Assembly (NCBI RefSeq): GCF_030546645.1
Contig: NZ_JAUOTO010000011.1
Span: 147,896-211,895, forward strand
DNA: 64,000 bases
Source of the DNA: Flavitalea plasmicola
GTDB lineage: Bacteria > Bacteroidota > Bacteroidia > Chitinophagales > Chitinophagaceae
Reading direction: 5' to 3'
Positions 1-7,576 of this stretch are shown one piece after another. Under the pieces are notes generated by a model. The model saw only the letters and a list, made by a program, of their open reading frames with translations. It searched no databases and had not been told where the DNA came from. The position numbers and the translations under genes were made by a program. Every line of letters starts with the position of its first letter. The stretch's first letter is position 1.

Positions 1-41
1 TAAAAAAGCACCTGGTTGCTGTTTGCTTCCAAGTGCTTTTG
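1..41 (-). terminator. Rho-independent terminator after tRNA-Lys(CTT)
   Basis: On the minus strand a 10-bp stem (AAGCACTTGG with CCAGGTGCTT, one G-T pair) is followed by a run of T. It lies just after the 3' end of the tRNA-Lys gene and would end that transcript. Confidence 0.7.
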
Positions 42-45
42 TCAG

Positions 46-118
<73 letters not shown>

Positions 119-163
119 AGGTGTACGGAACGGCAAATAAAATTAATCGTTTCGCGCCTCATT

Positions 164-186
164 AAAAAAGCCCCTCTCGGGACTTC
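164..186 (-). terminator. Rho-independent terminator after tRNA-Val
   Basis: On the minus strand the stem AAGTCCC / GGGGCTT with loop GAGA is followed by a T run. It sits 4 bases past the tRNA-Val gene, so the two tRNAs may be separate transcripts or linked by read-through. Confidence 0.65.
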
Positions 187-190
187 TTCG

Positions 191-265
191 TGGGAGTTGA
201 CGGGTTCGAACCGCCGACCCTCTGCTTGTAAGGCAGATGCTCTGAACCAGCTGAGCTAAACTCCC
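191..265 (-). tRNA. tRNA-Val (anticodon TAC)
   Basis: This is a 75-base cloverleaf on the minus strand. The acceptor GGGAGTT pairs with AACTCCC and the discriminator is A. The anticodon stem TCTGC/GCAGA encloses the loop CTTACAA, giving anticodon TAC (codon GTA, valine). The T loop has the GTTCGAACC core. CCA is not encoded. Confidence 0.95.
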
Positions 266-295
266 TACTTTTACGGCCTTCCGTTGAAAGGAGTG

Positions 296-325
296 CAAAG
301 ATAAGGGCTAAAAATTTCTTACAAA
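296..325 (-). promoter_or_regulatory. Bacteroidota-type promoter for tRNA-Val
   Basis: Read on the minus strand, TATCTTTG (303-296) matches the Bacteroidota -7 consensus TAnnTTTG. TTTG (325-322) lies 18 bases before it and matches the -33 element. The start would fall about 25 bases before the tRNA. The surrounding DNA is A/T-rich. Confidence 0.65.
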
Positions 326-397
326 ATTTTTTTGTGAGCTTTTTTTCTGGAAATTTTTTCTAATGGGCTCTAAACCAGCTGCTCAGCCTGCGGGCGT

Positions 398-2401
398 TTA
401 GTCCTTATATTTCCAGGTGTTGTTGTCCCTGTTGACGTCAGGCAGTACCTTATCGGGGTCCAGTGTTACGGCGGCCAGCTTTTGTCCTCCGGCGCCGGGC
501 GCCAGCTGCAGCTGCCGCGTGCCGGACTGCATCCAGGTCTCTGCCGGCAACGAGATACGTTGTTTGCTGCCATCCTTCCATGTCAATTCCAGTGTAGCCG
601 GCATCACCAGTTTATCGAGATTGGTGAGCGTCACCTGTATGCCTTTGGCGGGATCATTGTCAACATAGGTTACACGTTGGATGGCCTGGTCCAGTCCGCC
701 GTTGCCGAAGAACCAGCCCCGCCAGAACCAGCAGAGGTCTTCGCCTGCCTCGTTGTCCATCGTCCTGAAGAAATCGTACGGGGTAGGGTGCCGATAGGCC
801 CAGCGGTCGATATACTGGCGAAATGCGTAGTCGAACCGTTCTTTGCCCAGGATCACTTCCCGCAGGAGCACCAGCCCCAGTGCGGGCTTGAAATAGGTCA
901 TGGGATGCCGGTATTTTTCCGGGATGGCGTCGGCGCGCGTCATCATCACGGGGGCTTGCGGATCTTTCAGCAGCGGCACGATCTCCTCCACGGGATTGCC
1001 GCCGCCGGGCGCGTATTCGCCGTCCCGTTTGGGGGCGTATTCACCTTTATTGAAGGCATCGGAAGCATAGATATCGATGAAGGTATTGAAGCCTTCGTCC
1101 ATCCAGGCGTATTGACGTTCGTCAGAGCCGACGATCATGGGAAACCAGTTGTGCCCGATCTCATGGGCCGTCACCCAATACAGCACACTGCCTTTGTCCG
1201 TGATGCCGTCGAAGACGATGCCGGGATATTCCATTCCGCCGGCGATACCTGCTTCATTGATGGCTACCGGGTAGGGATATGCATACCATTTCTCCGAAAA
1301 ATACTCTATAGAAGCTTTGAGGTATTCTGTTGCTCTTCCCCAGGCGCTGTCACCTGCGCTCTCCACGGGATAGACAGACATGGCGAGCGCCTTTTTCCCA
1401 CCGGGGAGGTTGACCCGGGCGGCGTCCCAGATATAGGCATGCGAGGCGCCAAAGGCGACGTCCCGGGTATTGTACATCTTATAGTGCCAGGTAAGCGTGC
1501 CCTTTTGTACGGGTCTGGCGGAGGGGTTATGGATGTCTTCGGCGCCGTGGACCATAACGGTCCTGTCGCTGGACCTGGCTGCCGTCAGCCTAGCCAGCTC
1601 TGTTGCCGTGAGGACTTCCTGAGGGTTTTGCAGCTCGCCCGAGCCGGCTACGATCATGTTCCAGGGCAGGGTGATCTTGTAGTCGAAGTCGCCATATTCG
1701 CAGTAGAACTCGCCGCTGCCCAGGAAGGGCAGGGTATTCCAGCCCTGGCTATCGTCATATACGCACATCCGTGGATACCATTGGGCTATCTCGTATATTT
1801 TTCCATTGCGGGTGCTGGTGTAGTCCGTGCGGTTGCCGAAATCTCCGGGCACTGTATAACGGTAGTCGATCAGGATATTGATCTTCCCACCCCTGGAAGG
1901 CAGGGCTTTTCTCAGACGGATCTGTAGCCGGGTATCCGTCACGACGTAGTCTGCGGTGGTGGTGATGCCGCCCTGTTCGACCTTTACGGATCCCAGGATA
2001 TATCCATCCGTGTGGCGATCGCTGGCTCCTTCCGTATAGTAATTGCTGCGTGCGTCCTTGCGGTAAGTATTTTGATCCAGCTGAAGCCATAGCGAATGAA
2101 GGCTGTCGGGGCTGTTGTTGGTATAGTGGATGGTCTCGCTGCCATTCAGGATATTGCCGGCCGTGTCCAGGCTGGCCCGGAGCGTATAATCGGCCCTGTT
2201 CTGCCAGTAATCGGAGGCGGGAGCGCCATTGGCGGCATGACGGGGCTTGCTTTGACCATTGTAGAATCCCGGTGCGAAAAGAGCGTGCGGATCATACCCC
2301 GGTGAGACGGTGTTTTCGGGAAGTCCTGCGGTTGTTTGTGCTTTTCCGGAAAAAGTGCAAATGGCGAGTCCAAGCGATACGAACAGGTAGATCTTTGACA
2401 T
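398..2401 (-). CDS. M1 family zinc metallopeptidase (aminopeptidase N-like), exported
   Basis: The 667-residue protein starts with a signal peptide and carries the gluzincin site H413-E-I-G-H417 with the third zinc ligand E436 in WMDEGF, the HExxH-(18)-E spacing of family M1. GGMEYPG about 50 residues before it corresponds to the substrate-binding GxMEN motif, with Tyr in place of Asn. It should cut N-terminal residues from peptides in the periplasm or at the surface. The start at 2401 is chosen because AGGAG lies about 10 bases before it and the signal peptide begins there; an ATG at 2422 adds seven charged residues. The gene is transcribed away from tag. The substrate is unknown. Confidence 0.9.
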   Translation of the reverse strand: MSKIYLFVSLGLAICTFSGKAQTTAGLPENTVSPGYDPHALFAPGFYNGQSKPRHAANGAPASDYWQNRADYTLRASLDTAGNILNGSETIHYTNNSPDSLHSLWLQLDQNTYRKDARSNYYTEGASDRHTDGYILGSVKVEQGGITTTADYVVTDTRLQIRLRKALPSRGGKINILIDYRYTVPGDFGNRTDYTSTRNGKIYEIAQWYPRMCVYDDSQGWNTLPFLGSGEFYCEYGDFDYKITLPWNMIVAGSGELQNPQEVLTATELARLTAARSSDRTVMVHGAEDIHNPSARPVQKGTLTWHYKMYNTRDVAFGASHAYIWDAARVNLPGGKKALAMSVYPVESAGDSAWGRATEYLKASIEYFSEKWYAYPYPVAINEAGIAGGMEYPGIVFDGITDKGSVLYWVTAHEIGHNWFPMIVGSDERQYAWMDEGFNTFIDIYASDAFNKGEYAPKRDGEYAPGGGNPVEEIVPLLKDPQAPVMMTRADAIPEKYRHPMTYFKPALGLVLLREVILGKERFDYAFRQYIDRWAYRHPTPYDFFRTMDNEAGEDLCWFWRGWFFGNGGLDQAIQRVTYVDNDPAKGIQVTLTNLDKLVMPATLELTWKDGSKQRISLPAETWMQSGTRQLQLAPGAGGQKLAAVTLDPDKVLPDVNRDNNTWKYKD

Positions 2402-2451
2402 TTTTTGTTTTCTCCTATCCATAAAAATATGGCTTTTATATAAATTGCACC

Positions 2452-3036
2452 ATGGAAAAACCTCGCAGCTATTGTGAAGTCGTAGAAAGGATGGAAAAAG
2501 ACAATGTACATGTGCATTATCACGACAAGGAATACGGATTCCCCATTCATGACGACAACCAGCTATTCGCCCGCCTCATATTGGAGATCAACCAGGCCGG
2601 CTTGTCATGGACGACCATCCTGAATAAGAAGGACAATTTCTTCAGGGCGTTTGATAATTTCGAGATCGACAAGGTCGCCCGCTATGGACAGAAGCAGAAA
2701 GACCGGCTTCTACAGGATGCGGGGATCATACGCAACCGGCTGAAGATAGAGGCGACCATTGAGAATGCGAAGGTCATAAAGGGATTGCAAAAGGAGTTTG
2801 GTTCATTTAAGAATTGGCTGGACAAGCATCATCCGCTGGCGAAAGAAGAATGGGTCAAGCTGTTTAAGAAGACTTTCCGGTTTACAGGCGGGGAGATCGT
2901 CGGGGAATTTCTCATGAGCAGCGGCTACCTGCCGGGAGCGCATATCGAAAGCTGTCCCATCTATAAAAAGCTGGAAAAGCAAAAGCCGGCATGGATGCGG
3001 AAGATCAAGGTTTCAAAGAAAACCGATCGGCAATGA
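2452..3036 (+). CDS. tag: DNA-3-methyladenine glycosylase I
   Basis: The 194-residue protein is a full-length member of the Tag family, which removes 3-methyladenine from alkylated DNA to start base excision repair. It keeps YHDKEYG near residue 23, the [12 protein letters not shown] segment (E45 and W53 correspond to the E. coli base-recognition Glu38 and Trp46), and the zinc-site residues Cys8 near the N-terminus plus His and Cys in AHIESCP near the C-terminus. Its last codon overlaps the start of the DUF218 gene (ATGA), so the two are translationally coupled. The C-terminal tail is rich in lysine. Confidence 0.93.
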   Translation: MEKPRSYCEVVERMEKDNVHVHYHDKEYGFPIHDDNQLFARLILEINQAGLSWTTILNKKDNFFRAFDNFEIDKVARYGQKQKDRLLQDAGIIRNRLKIEATIENAKVIKGLQKEFGSFKNWLDKHHPLAKEEWVKLFKKTFRFTGGEIVGEFLMSSGYLPGAHIESCPIYKKLEKQKPAWMRKIKVSKKTDRQ

Positions 3037-3620
3037 GCTTTAAAACTGGCGTTGGAAAGTTCCTCCGTATACTGGTCAGAGTCGCCTTGCTGTGGATGGT
3101 GATTCACCTGGTCTTCATTTCGTTTGACGGCTTGCGTGACTACAAAGGCACAGCCGATGTCGCCGTGGTCCTGGGTAACAGGGTCGACGCGGATAGTTCG
3201 CTTTCTCCTGTCCTGCAGGGAAGGGTGGATAGAGCATTGCTGCTGTACAGGCAGGGACGGGTTCGTAAGATCATGGTCAGTGGTGGAAAAGGATTGAAAG
3301 GAGCCAAGGTGCCTGAGGGCATGGCGATGAGAAGATACCTGGAGCAGAAAGGGGTTCCTCCGGCCGATGTCATCGAAGACAATGATGGAGAGAACACCTA
3401 TCTAACGGCAAAGGATTTCAGGACCGTGGCTGATTCGCTGCATTATTCATCTGTGATCGTGGTCAGCAGCTTCTATCATATCACCCGTTGCAAATACATC
3501 TTCCGCAAGCTGGATATAAAGCATGTGCACAGCGCCTCGTCGGACGTATTTTATGCCAATGACCTGGTTGGGTTGCTGCGGGAATTCCCCGCGCTGTATA
3601 AATATATGCTCTGGTATTGA
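3033..3620 (+). CDS. DUF218 (YdcF/SanA-like) membrane-anchored protein
   Basis: The 195-residue protein has one N-terminal membrane segment (about residues 10-30) and a DUF218 domain: DVAVVLGNRV, the KIMVSGGKG turn, the E-N-T-Y-L motif and VIVVSSFYHITR. SanA/YdcF proteins are linked to envelope integrity and vancomycin tolerance in enterobacteria; the reaction is not established. The start at 3033 overlaps the tag stop (ATGA) and places the membrane segment at the N-terminus. An ATG at 2991 would add 14 residues inside tag and is less likely. The domain probably faces the periplasm. Confidence 0.8.
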   Translation: MSFKTGVGKFLRILVRVALLWMVIHLVFISFDGLRDYKGTADVAVVLGNRVDADSSLSPVLQGRVDRALLLYRQGRVRKIMVSGGKGLKGAKVPEGMAMRRYLEQKGVPPADVIEDNDGENTYLTAKDFRTVADSLHYSSVIVVSSFYHITRCKYIFRKLDIKHVHSASSDVFYANDLVGLLREFPALYKYMLWY

Positions 3621-3630
3621 GTATGCCTGT

Positions 3631-3921
3631 TCAATTCAACTGGACCACCGGCAGTCTGTAGTGCAGTCCATCCACGACGAAAAGCTCGTCGATCTCGTAT
3701 GTCCAGAATTTATACAGGGGAGATTTGGAAAGATATTTCTCGACGGCTTCCTTGTCTTCTGCGGAGAAAGTGATCCATACCCGTTGCGTCTCCATGGTCA
3801 CTACATAGTGATCGATGACCCCTTGCTCGATCAAACGATTGATGTACGTTCGGTGGGAGGGGACAAGAGCGGCGAATTCATCATTCATGTCGAATTGTAT
3901 CGTAACCTGGAATTTTCGCAT
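3631..3921 (-). CDS. Small YciI / muconolactone-isomerase-like protein
   Basis: The 96-residue protein starts MRKFQVTIQF and alternates strands and helices as expected for a dimeric alpha/beta ferredoxin-like barrel. The pattern (VxIxFD, then IxRLIEQGVIDHYVVTM, then VWITFSAEDKEAVEKYL) resembles YciI-like or muconolactone-isomerase-like proteins. No catalytic residue can be named from sequence alone. It converges on the DUF218 gene with a 10-base gap. Most similar small proteins have no assigned role. The family call is moderate. Confidence 0.6.
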   Translation of the reverse strand: MRKFQVTIQFDMNDEFAALVPSHRTYINRLIEQGVIDHYVVTMETQRVWITFSAEDKEAVEKYLSKSPLYKFWTYEIDELFVVDGLHYRLPVVQLN

Positions 3922-4020
3922 GTTGCTTACTTAGATTAACAAAATGGCTGCTCTTATGTTCACAGGATGCCGTTAGGGGCTTATTAATACATACGGCGCA
4001 ATTCATGCAGGAGTTGCCTC

Positions 4021-5301
4021 TTATAAATTCCAGTCAATCACCTGGTTAACCCATTCTTCCCTGTAGGGGGTCGTAACTTTGATGTAGTTATCCGTATAAC
4101 CTTCCATCATGGGAGTGGTTACATGGCCTTCCAGGAGGACTTTTCGGGTTTGTCCTTCGTGCTGACGGGTGAAATATTGCATTTTTTGGTAGGATAGGTT
4201 CCGCAGGATCTTATTGCGCTGATGGCGGACGTCCATGGGGACGACGGGCTTGATCTCCAGCGCCCTGGTATTGTCCCTTTCGGAATAGGTAAATACGTGG
4301 AGGTAAGCTATGTCCAGCTCGTGGAGGAAGTCGAAGGTTTCTTTAAAGAGGGCTTCGGTCTCTCCGGGAAAACCCACGATCACATCTACTCCGATGGCGC
4401 AATGTGGGATCAATTCTTTGATCAGCTGCACCCTCGATGCGTACAGCTCCCTTTTATAGCGGCGGCGCATCAGCCCCAGGATGTGGTCGCTGCCGCTTTG
4501 CAGCGGGATATGGAAGTGCGGCATGAACTTTTTGCTGCCGGCCACCCACCCGATCATTTCCGGGCTGAGCAGGTTGGGTTCGATGGAAGAGATCCGGAAG
4601 CGTTCGATGCCGTCGATGGTGTCCAGTTCTTTTATCAGACCGAAAAAGGTTTCCTCTTTTTTGTCTCCGTCGGGGCCTTTGCCGAAATCGCCCAGGTTTA
4701 CGCCTGTAAGGACGATCTCTTTCACCTTGCCTGTGGCTGCCAGCTGCCGGACGTTTTGTACGGTCCGGGAAATGGTATCGCTGCGGCTTTTGCCTCTTGC
4801 CATGGGGATGGTGCAGAATGAGCAGTTGTAATCACAGCCATCCTGGACTTTCAGGAAGGTGCGGGTCCTGTCGTTGAGGGACCAGGTGGAGTGAAAGCCG
4901 GTGACGGCTTCGATGTCACAGCTGCAGATGCGGGCGGAGTCACCTTTGGACAGCTCTTTCAGGTGGCGGGCGATATTGAATTTTTCCGCCGCCCCCAGCA
5001 CCAGGTCCACGCCGGGAATGGCGGCGATGGCCTCGGGTTTCAGCTGGGCATAGCAGCCTGTGATCACCACGAGGCTTTCCGGGCTGCGGCGCTGGATACG
5101 GCGTACCAGGTGACGGCACTCCTTATCGGCATTATCGGTGACAGAGCAGGTGTTGATCACATATACATCGGCTTTCTCGTCGAAGGCCCGTTTGTCAAAG
5201 CCTTCGCTTTCCAGCATGCGGGACAGGGTGGAAGTCTCCGAGTAATTGAGCTTACATCCCAGCGTATGAAAGGCGACCGATTTATTGCGCGTTGGCTCCA
5301 T
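4021..5301 (-). CDS. mtaB: tRNA t6A37 methylthiotransferase MtaB
   Basis: The 426-residue radical-SAM enzyme converts N6-threonylcarbamoyladenosine at position 37 of tRNAs to its 2-methylthio form. The N-terminal MTTase domain has Cys16 (TLGCKLNYSE), Cys52 and Cys83, which bind the auxiliary 4Fe-4S cluster. The radical-SAM cluster is C156-x3-C160-x2-C163 (CDYNCSFC). The C-terminal part fits the TRAM/RNA-binding extension. The HTLGCKLN signature separates MtaB from MiaB and RimO. A -7-like promoter box lies only about 15 bases before the start codon. The start at 5301 gives the normal N-terminus. Confidence 0.93.
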   Translation of the reverse strand: MEPTRNKSVAFHTLGCKLNYSETSTLSRMLESEGFDKRAFDEKADVYVINTCSVTDNADKECRHLVRRIQRRSPESLVVITGCYAQLKPEAIAAIPGVDLVLGAAEKFNIARHLKELSKGDSARICSCDIEAVTGFHSTWSLNDRTRTFLKVQDGCDYNCSFCTIPMARGKSRSDTISRTVQNVRQLAATGKVKEIVLTGVNLGDFGKGPDGDKKEETFFGLIKELDTIDGIERFRISSIEPNLLSPEMIGWVAGSKKFMPHFHIPLQSGSDHILGLMRRRYKRELYASRVQLIKELIPHCAIGVDVIVGFPGETEALFKETFDFLHELDIAYLHVFTYSERDNTRALEIKPVVPMDVRHQRNKILRNLSYQKMQYFTRQHEGQTRKVLLEGHVTTPMMEGYTDNYIKVTTPYREEWVNQVIDWNL

Positions 5302-5315
5302 ATTGGTTCAATCCG

Positions 5316-5323
5316 CAAAGATA
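5316..5323 (-). promoter_or_regulatory. -7 promoter box upstream of mtaB
   Basis: The minus strand reads TATCTTTG, a match to TAnnTTTG, 15 bases before the mtaB start codon. No good -33 TTTG lies at the usual distance, so the call rests on the -7 box and position. It predicts a very short leader. Confidence 0.4.
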
Positions 5324-5383
5324 CCTGAAGGACGGCGAAATACCATGTATCTCTGTATCTTCGGAGCAGAATAGTAGAATACC

Positions 5384-5773
5384 ATGAAACTCAGGCTTAT
5401 AAACGTGCTGGCTGTCCTTGTGGTGGTTTTTACAGGATGCGGCCAATCTTCTACCCCAACCGTTGAGGGCAGTCCGATCGACCGTCATGCCGGCCGGCTG
5501 ATCTATACCCGTCATGCCCATTGCCGCATGGATTGCCGGCATATCACGGAAAAGGAGATACGGGAGATATTGGAGGGGGGAGAGATCAACTACCGGAAAA
5601 GCCAGCCCGATGGGCATCCCGATGCGAAATATGCCCTGGAAGGATATACAAAAGAAGGGCAGCATCTGCGGGTCATATTCGCCGTGCCGACGGGAAGACC
5701 GGAAACAGCGCATAGTCTGGTGGTCATCACCTGCATTGAATTGGGCGTGGAATGGCAGTGCGACTGTAAGTAA
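5384..5773 (+). CDS. DUF4258-type lipoprotein
   Basis: The 129-residue protein has a lipoprotein signal with lipobox FTGC (Cys19). The rest fits a DUF4258-like fold: IYTRHAHCRM..RHITEKEIREIL, then a strand carrying RVIFAV, then a final VVITCIELG. Such domains resemble RelE/BrnT-like toxin folds, but here the protein is exported, so a toxin role is not suggested. It has five Cys in the mature part, two of them in the C-terminal ECDCK-like tail WQCDCK. It is divergent from mtaB and followed after 23 bases by a membrane protein gene on the same strand. Confidence 0.65.
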   Translation: MKLRLINVLAVLVVVFTGCGQSSTPTVEGSPIDRHAGRLIYTRHAHCRMDCRHITEKEIREILEGGEINYRKSQPDGHPDAKYALEGYTKEGQHLRVIFAVPTGRPETAHSLVVITCIELGVEWQCDCK

Positions 5774-5796
5774 TAGAGTAATTAAACCATACTTCT

Positions 5797-6765
5797 ATGT
5801 TTAGCAACATCGCTTTGGACGTATTTGTCGGTTTGGTATTTGTCTTTCTGCTATACAGCCTGCTGGCGACCATCTTTCAGGAATTCTTATCCCAGATATT
5901 CGACCTGCGGGCGAAAATGCTGCAAAAGGGCATTGCCCGGATGCTGAGGGATGACAATAAAGGCAAGCAGGATGACCCGGATAACGCCCTCTGGAAGCGT
6001 TTTTATGACAATCCCGGCATCCGATATCTTTCTGAAAGCAATAGCTTCATCTTAAGGAACAGACCATCCTATATCAGTGCGGCCAGCTTTTCCCGGGCGC
6101 TGATGCAAATACTGCGGGGAGAAGATTATGACGGCAGCAAGAGGGCAATAGATGAGATCCGCAGGATACTGGCGGAGGCGCATGCATATAACCAGGGGCA
6201 ACTACAGCAGCAGCCTGAGGTCATTATCGGACCGCAGACCCTCCGGCAATTGAATAACCTCCTGGTCGACGCGCAGCAGGATACCGACCGGTTCATCACC
6301 CTGGTGGAAGAATGGTTCAATAATACGATGTCCCGGGTTTCCGGGTGGTACAAGCGGCAGACCCGTTGGATACTCCTGGTCATGGGGATAGTGATCGCTG
6401 TTGCTGCGAATGTGGATACTATCAGGATCTATTCCATCCTGGCCAGGGATAAAACTGCCAGGGAGCAGATGGTGAACATCGCGCTCAGGTCGCAGCAAGC
6501 TGCCAGCAATGTATTGCTTGACAGTGTTTACAAGGATGTGCAAAACGATCTTGTCTTATCCCGCAGTATCCTTGGAATGGGGTGGAACGACAGGTACTTC
6601 CGCAGGTTCACGCCTATCGGTTGGTTACTGACTGCATTGGCTATCTCCCTGGGCGCACCCTTTTGGTTCGACCTGCTGAACAAGCTGGTCAAGCTCAGGG
6701 CGGCGGGCGGCCGGCCGGATGAGGGAAAAGATAAGAACAAAGGGCGGGCCTCCGGTGAAAATTAA
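5797..6765 (+). CDS. Membrane protein of unknown function
   Basis: The 322-residue protein has a hydrophobic N-terminal segment (about residues 8-30), a polar middle region of roughly 150 residues with few hydrophobic runs, a second membrane segment near residues 188-208 (WILLVMGIVIAVAANV) and a third near 270-290 (IGWLLTALAISLGAPFWF), then a basic tail. I do not recognise the family. It follows the DUF4258 lipoprotein gene by 23 bases and its end lies close to the next acyltransferase gene, so a small operon with both is likely. The middle region is probably cytoplasmic. Confidence 0.7.
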   Translation: MFSNIALDVFVGLVFVFLLYSLLATIFQEFLSQIFDLRAKMLQKGIARMLRDDNKGKQDDPDNALWKRFYDNPGIRYLSESNSFILRNRPSYISAASFSRALMQILRGEDYDGSKRAIDEIRRILAEAHAYNQGQLQQQPEVIIGPQTLRQLNNLLVDAQQDTDRFITLVEEWFNNTMSRVSGWYKRQTRWILLVMGIVIAVAANVDTIRIYSILARDKTAREQMVNIALRSQQAASNVLLDSVYKDVQNDLVLSRSILGMGWNDRYFRRFTPIGWLLTALAISLGAPFWFDLLNKLVKLRAAGGRPDEGKDKNKGRASGEN

Positions 6766-6778
6766 GCATATTTGCAGG

Positions 6779-7564
6779 ATGCCTGCTGCATTGAAGCCTC
6801 TACACTGGATCTACTGTTGCTATGCGCTCCTGCTCTTTATTGCAGGAATGCTGCTTGTGGTTCCTTTTGTTGTCCTGTTCTCCCTACGGGGCCCCGTGAG
6901 AGGCGGCAACCTTATCTATAAGGCATGCTGGTACTGGGACTGGTGCTGGATGACCCTGATAGGGATCCGTCATGTCATGCTGCCTGGTCCGGAACCCGAT
7001 GCGGCCAAACAATATGTATTTGTCGCCAATCACAACTCTTACCTGGATATACCGCTGATCCTGTTTGTTGTCCGTCGCCGCGCGTTTCGTGTCCTGGGCA
7101 AGGCGGAGATGAGGAAGGTTCCTATTTTCGGCTATATCTACCGCCAGGCAGTGATCATGGTGGACAGGAGCAACCCTGAACAGCGCTCGAAGAGCGCCCG
7201 GGAGCTGATAAGTGTATTGCGGCAGGGTATTTCCGTCTTTATCTTTCCCGAGGGCACTTTTAATGAGACCCATGCTCCTTTGAAGCAATTCTACGACGGA
7301 GCTTTTCGCATAGCCATCGAGACGCAGACGCCTGTGAAGCCTGTTCTATTCCTCGACGCATATAAACGTATGCATTATTCCAGCATTTTCAATCTCAATC
7401 CCGGTGAGCTGCGAACGGTGTTCTTGCCGGAAGTAAGCGTGGAAGGGTTGACCATGGATGATCTGCAGGCCCTGAAGCAGAGGGTGTTCCGCCAGATGGA
7501 AGCTGGTCTGGAAAGGCTTGGGGCGCCCTGGATCGAGGCCCTGAATGTCCCCCGGAATGAGTAA
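6779..7564 (+). CDS. 1-acyl-glycerol-3-phosphate acyltransferase (PlsC-like)
   Basis: The protein has an N-terminal membrane segment (LLLFIAGMLLVVPFVVLF) and the acyltransferase blocks of the PlsC family: NHNSYLD (NHxxxxD catalytic motif) and FPEGTF (block III), with GKAEM and VDR in between. It should transfer an acyl chain to lysophosphatidic acid or a related acceptor at the inner membrane. About 262 residues is normal. The start is uncertain: ATG at 6779 is chosen, 13 bases after the previous stop; GTG at 6755 in frame would overlap the upstream gene. Four bases after its stop codon lies a promoter-like box for priA. Confidence 0.87.
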   Translation: MPAALKPLHWIYCCYALLLFIAGMLLVVPFVVLFSLRGPVRGGNLIYKACWYWDWCWMTLIGIRHVMLPGPEPDAAKQYVFVANHNSYLDIPLILFVVRRRAFRVLGKAEMRKVPIFGYIYRQAVIMVDRSNPEQRSKSARELISVLRQGISVFIFPEGTFNETHAPLKQFYDGAFRIAIETQTPVKPVLFLDAYKRMHYSSIFNLNPGELRTVFLPEVSVEGLTMDDLQALKQRVFRQMEAGLERLGAPWIEALNVPRNE

Positions 7565-7569
7565 CTTTG
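7562..7569 (+). promoter_or_regulatory. -7 promoter box upstream of priA
   Basis: TAACTTTG matches TAnnTTTG and ends 7 bases before the priA ATG, overlapping the plsC-like stop codon. No clear -33 TTTG is seen. If used, the priA mRNA would be almost leaderless. Confidence 0.35.
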
Positions 7570-7576
7570 CCGGTTC

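Noticed and set aside
482..1927. Long plus-strand open frame of about 480 codons
   Set aside because: It is antisense to the clear M1 peptidase gene and has no recognisable protein pattern; GC-rich codon use leaves such open shadows.
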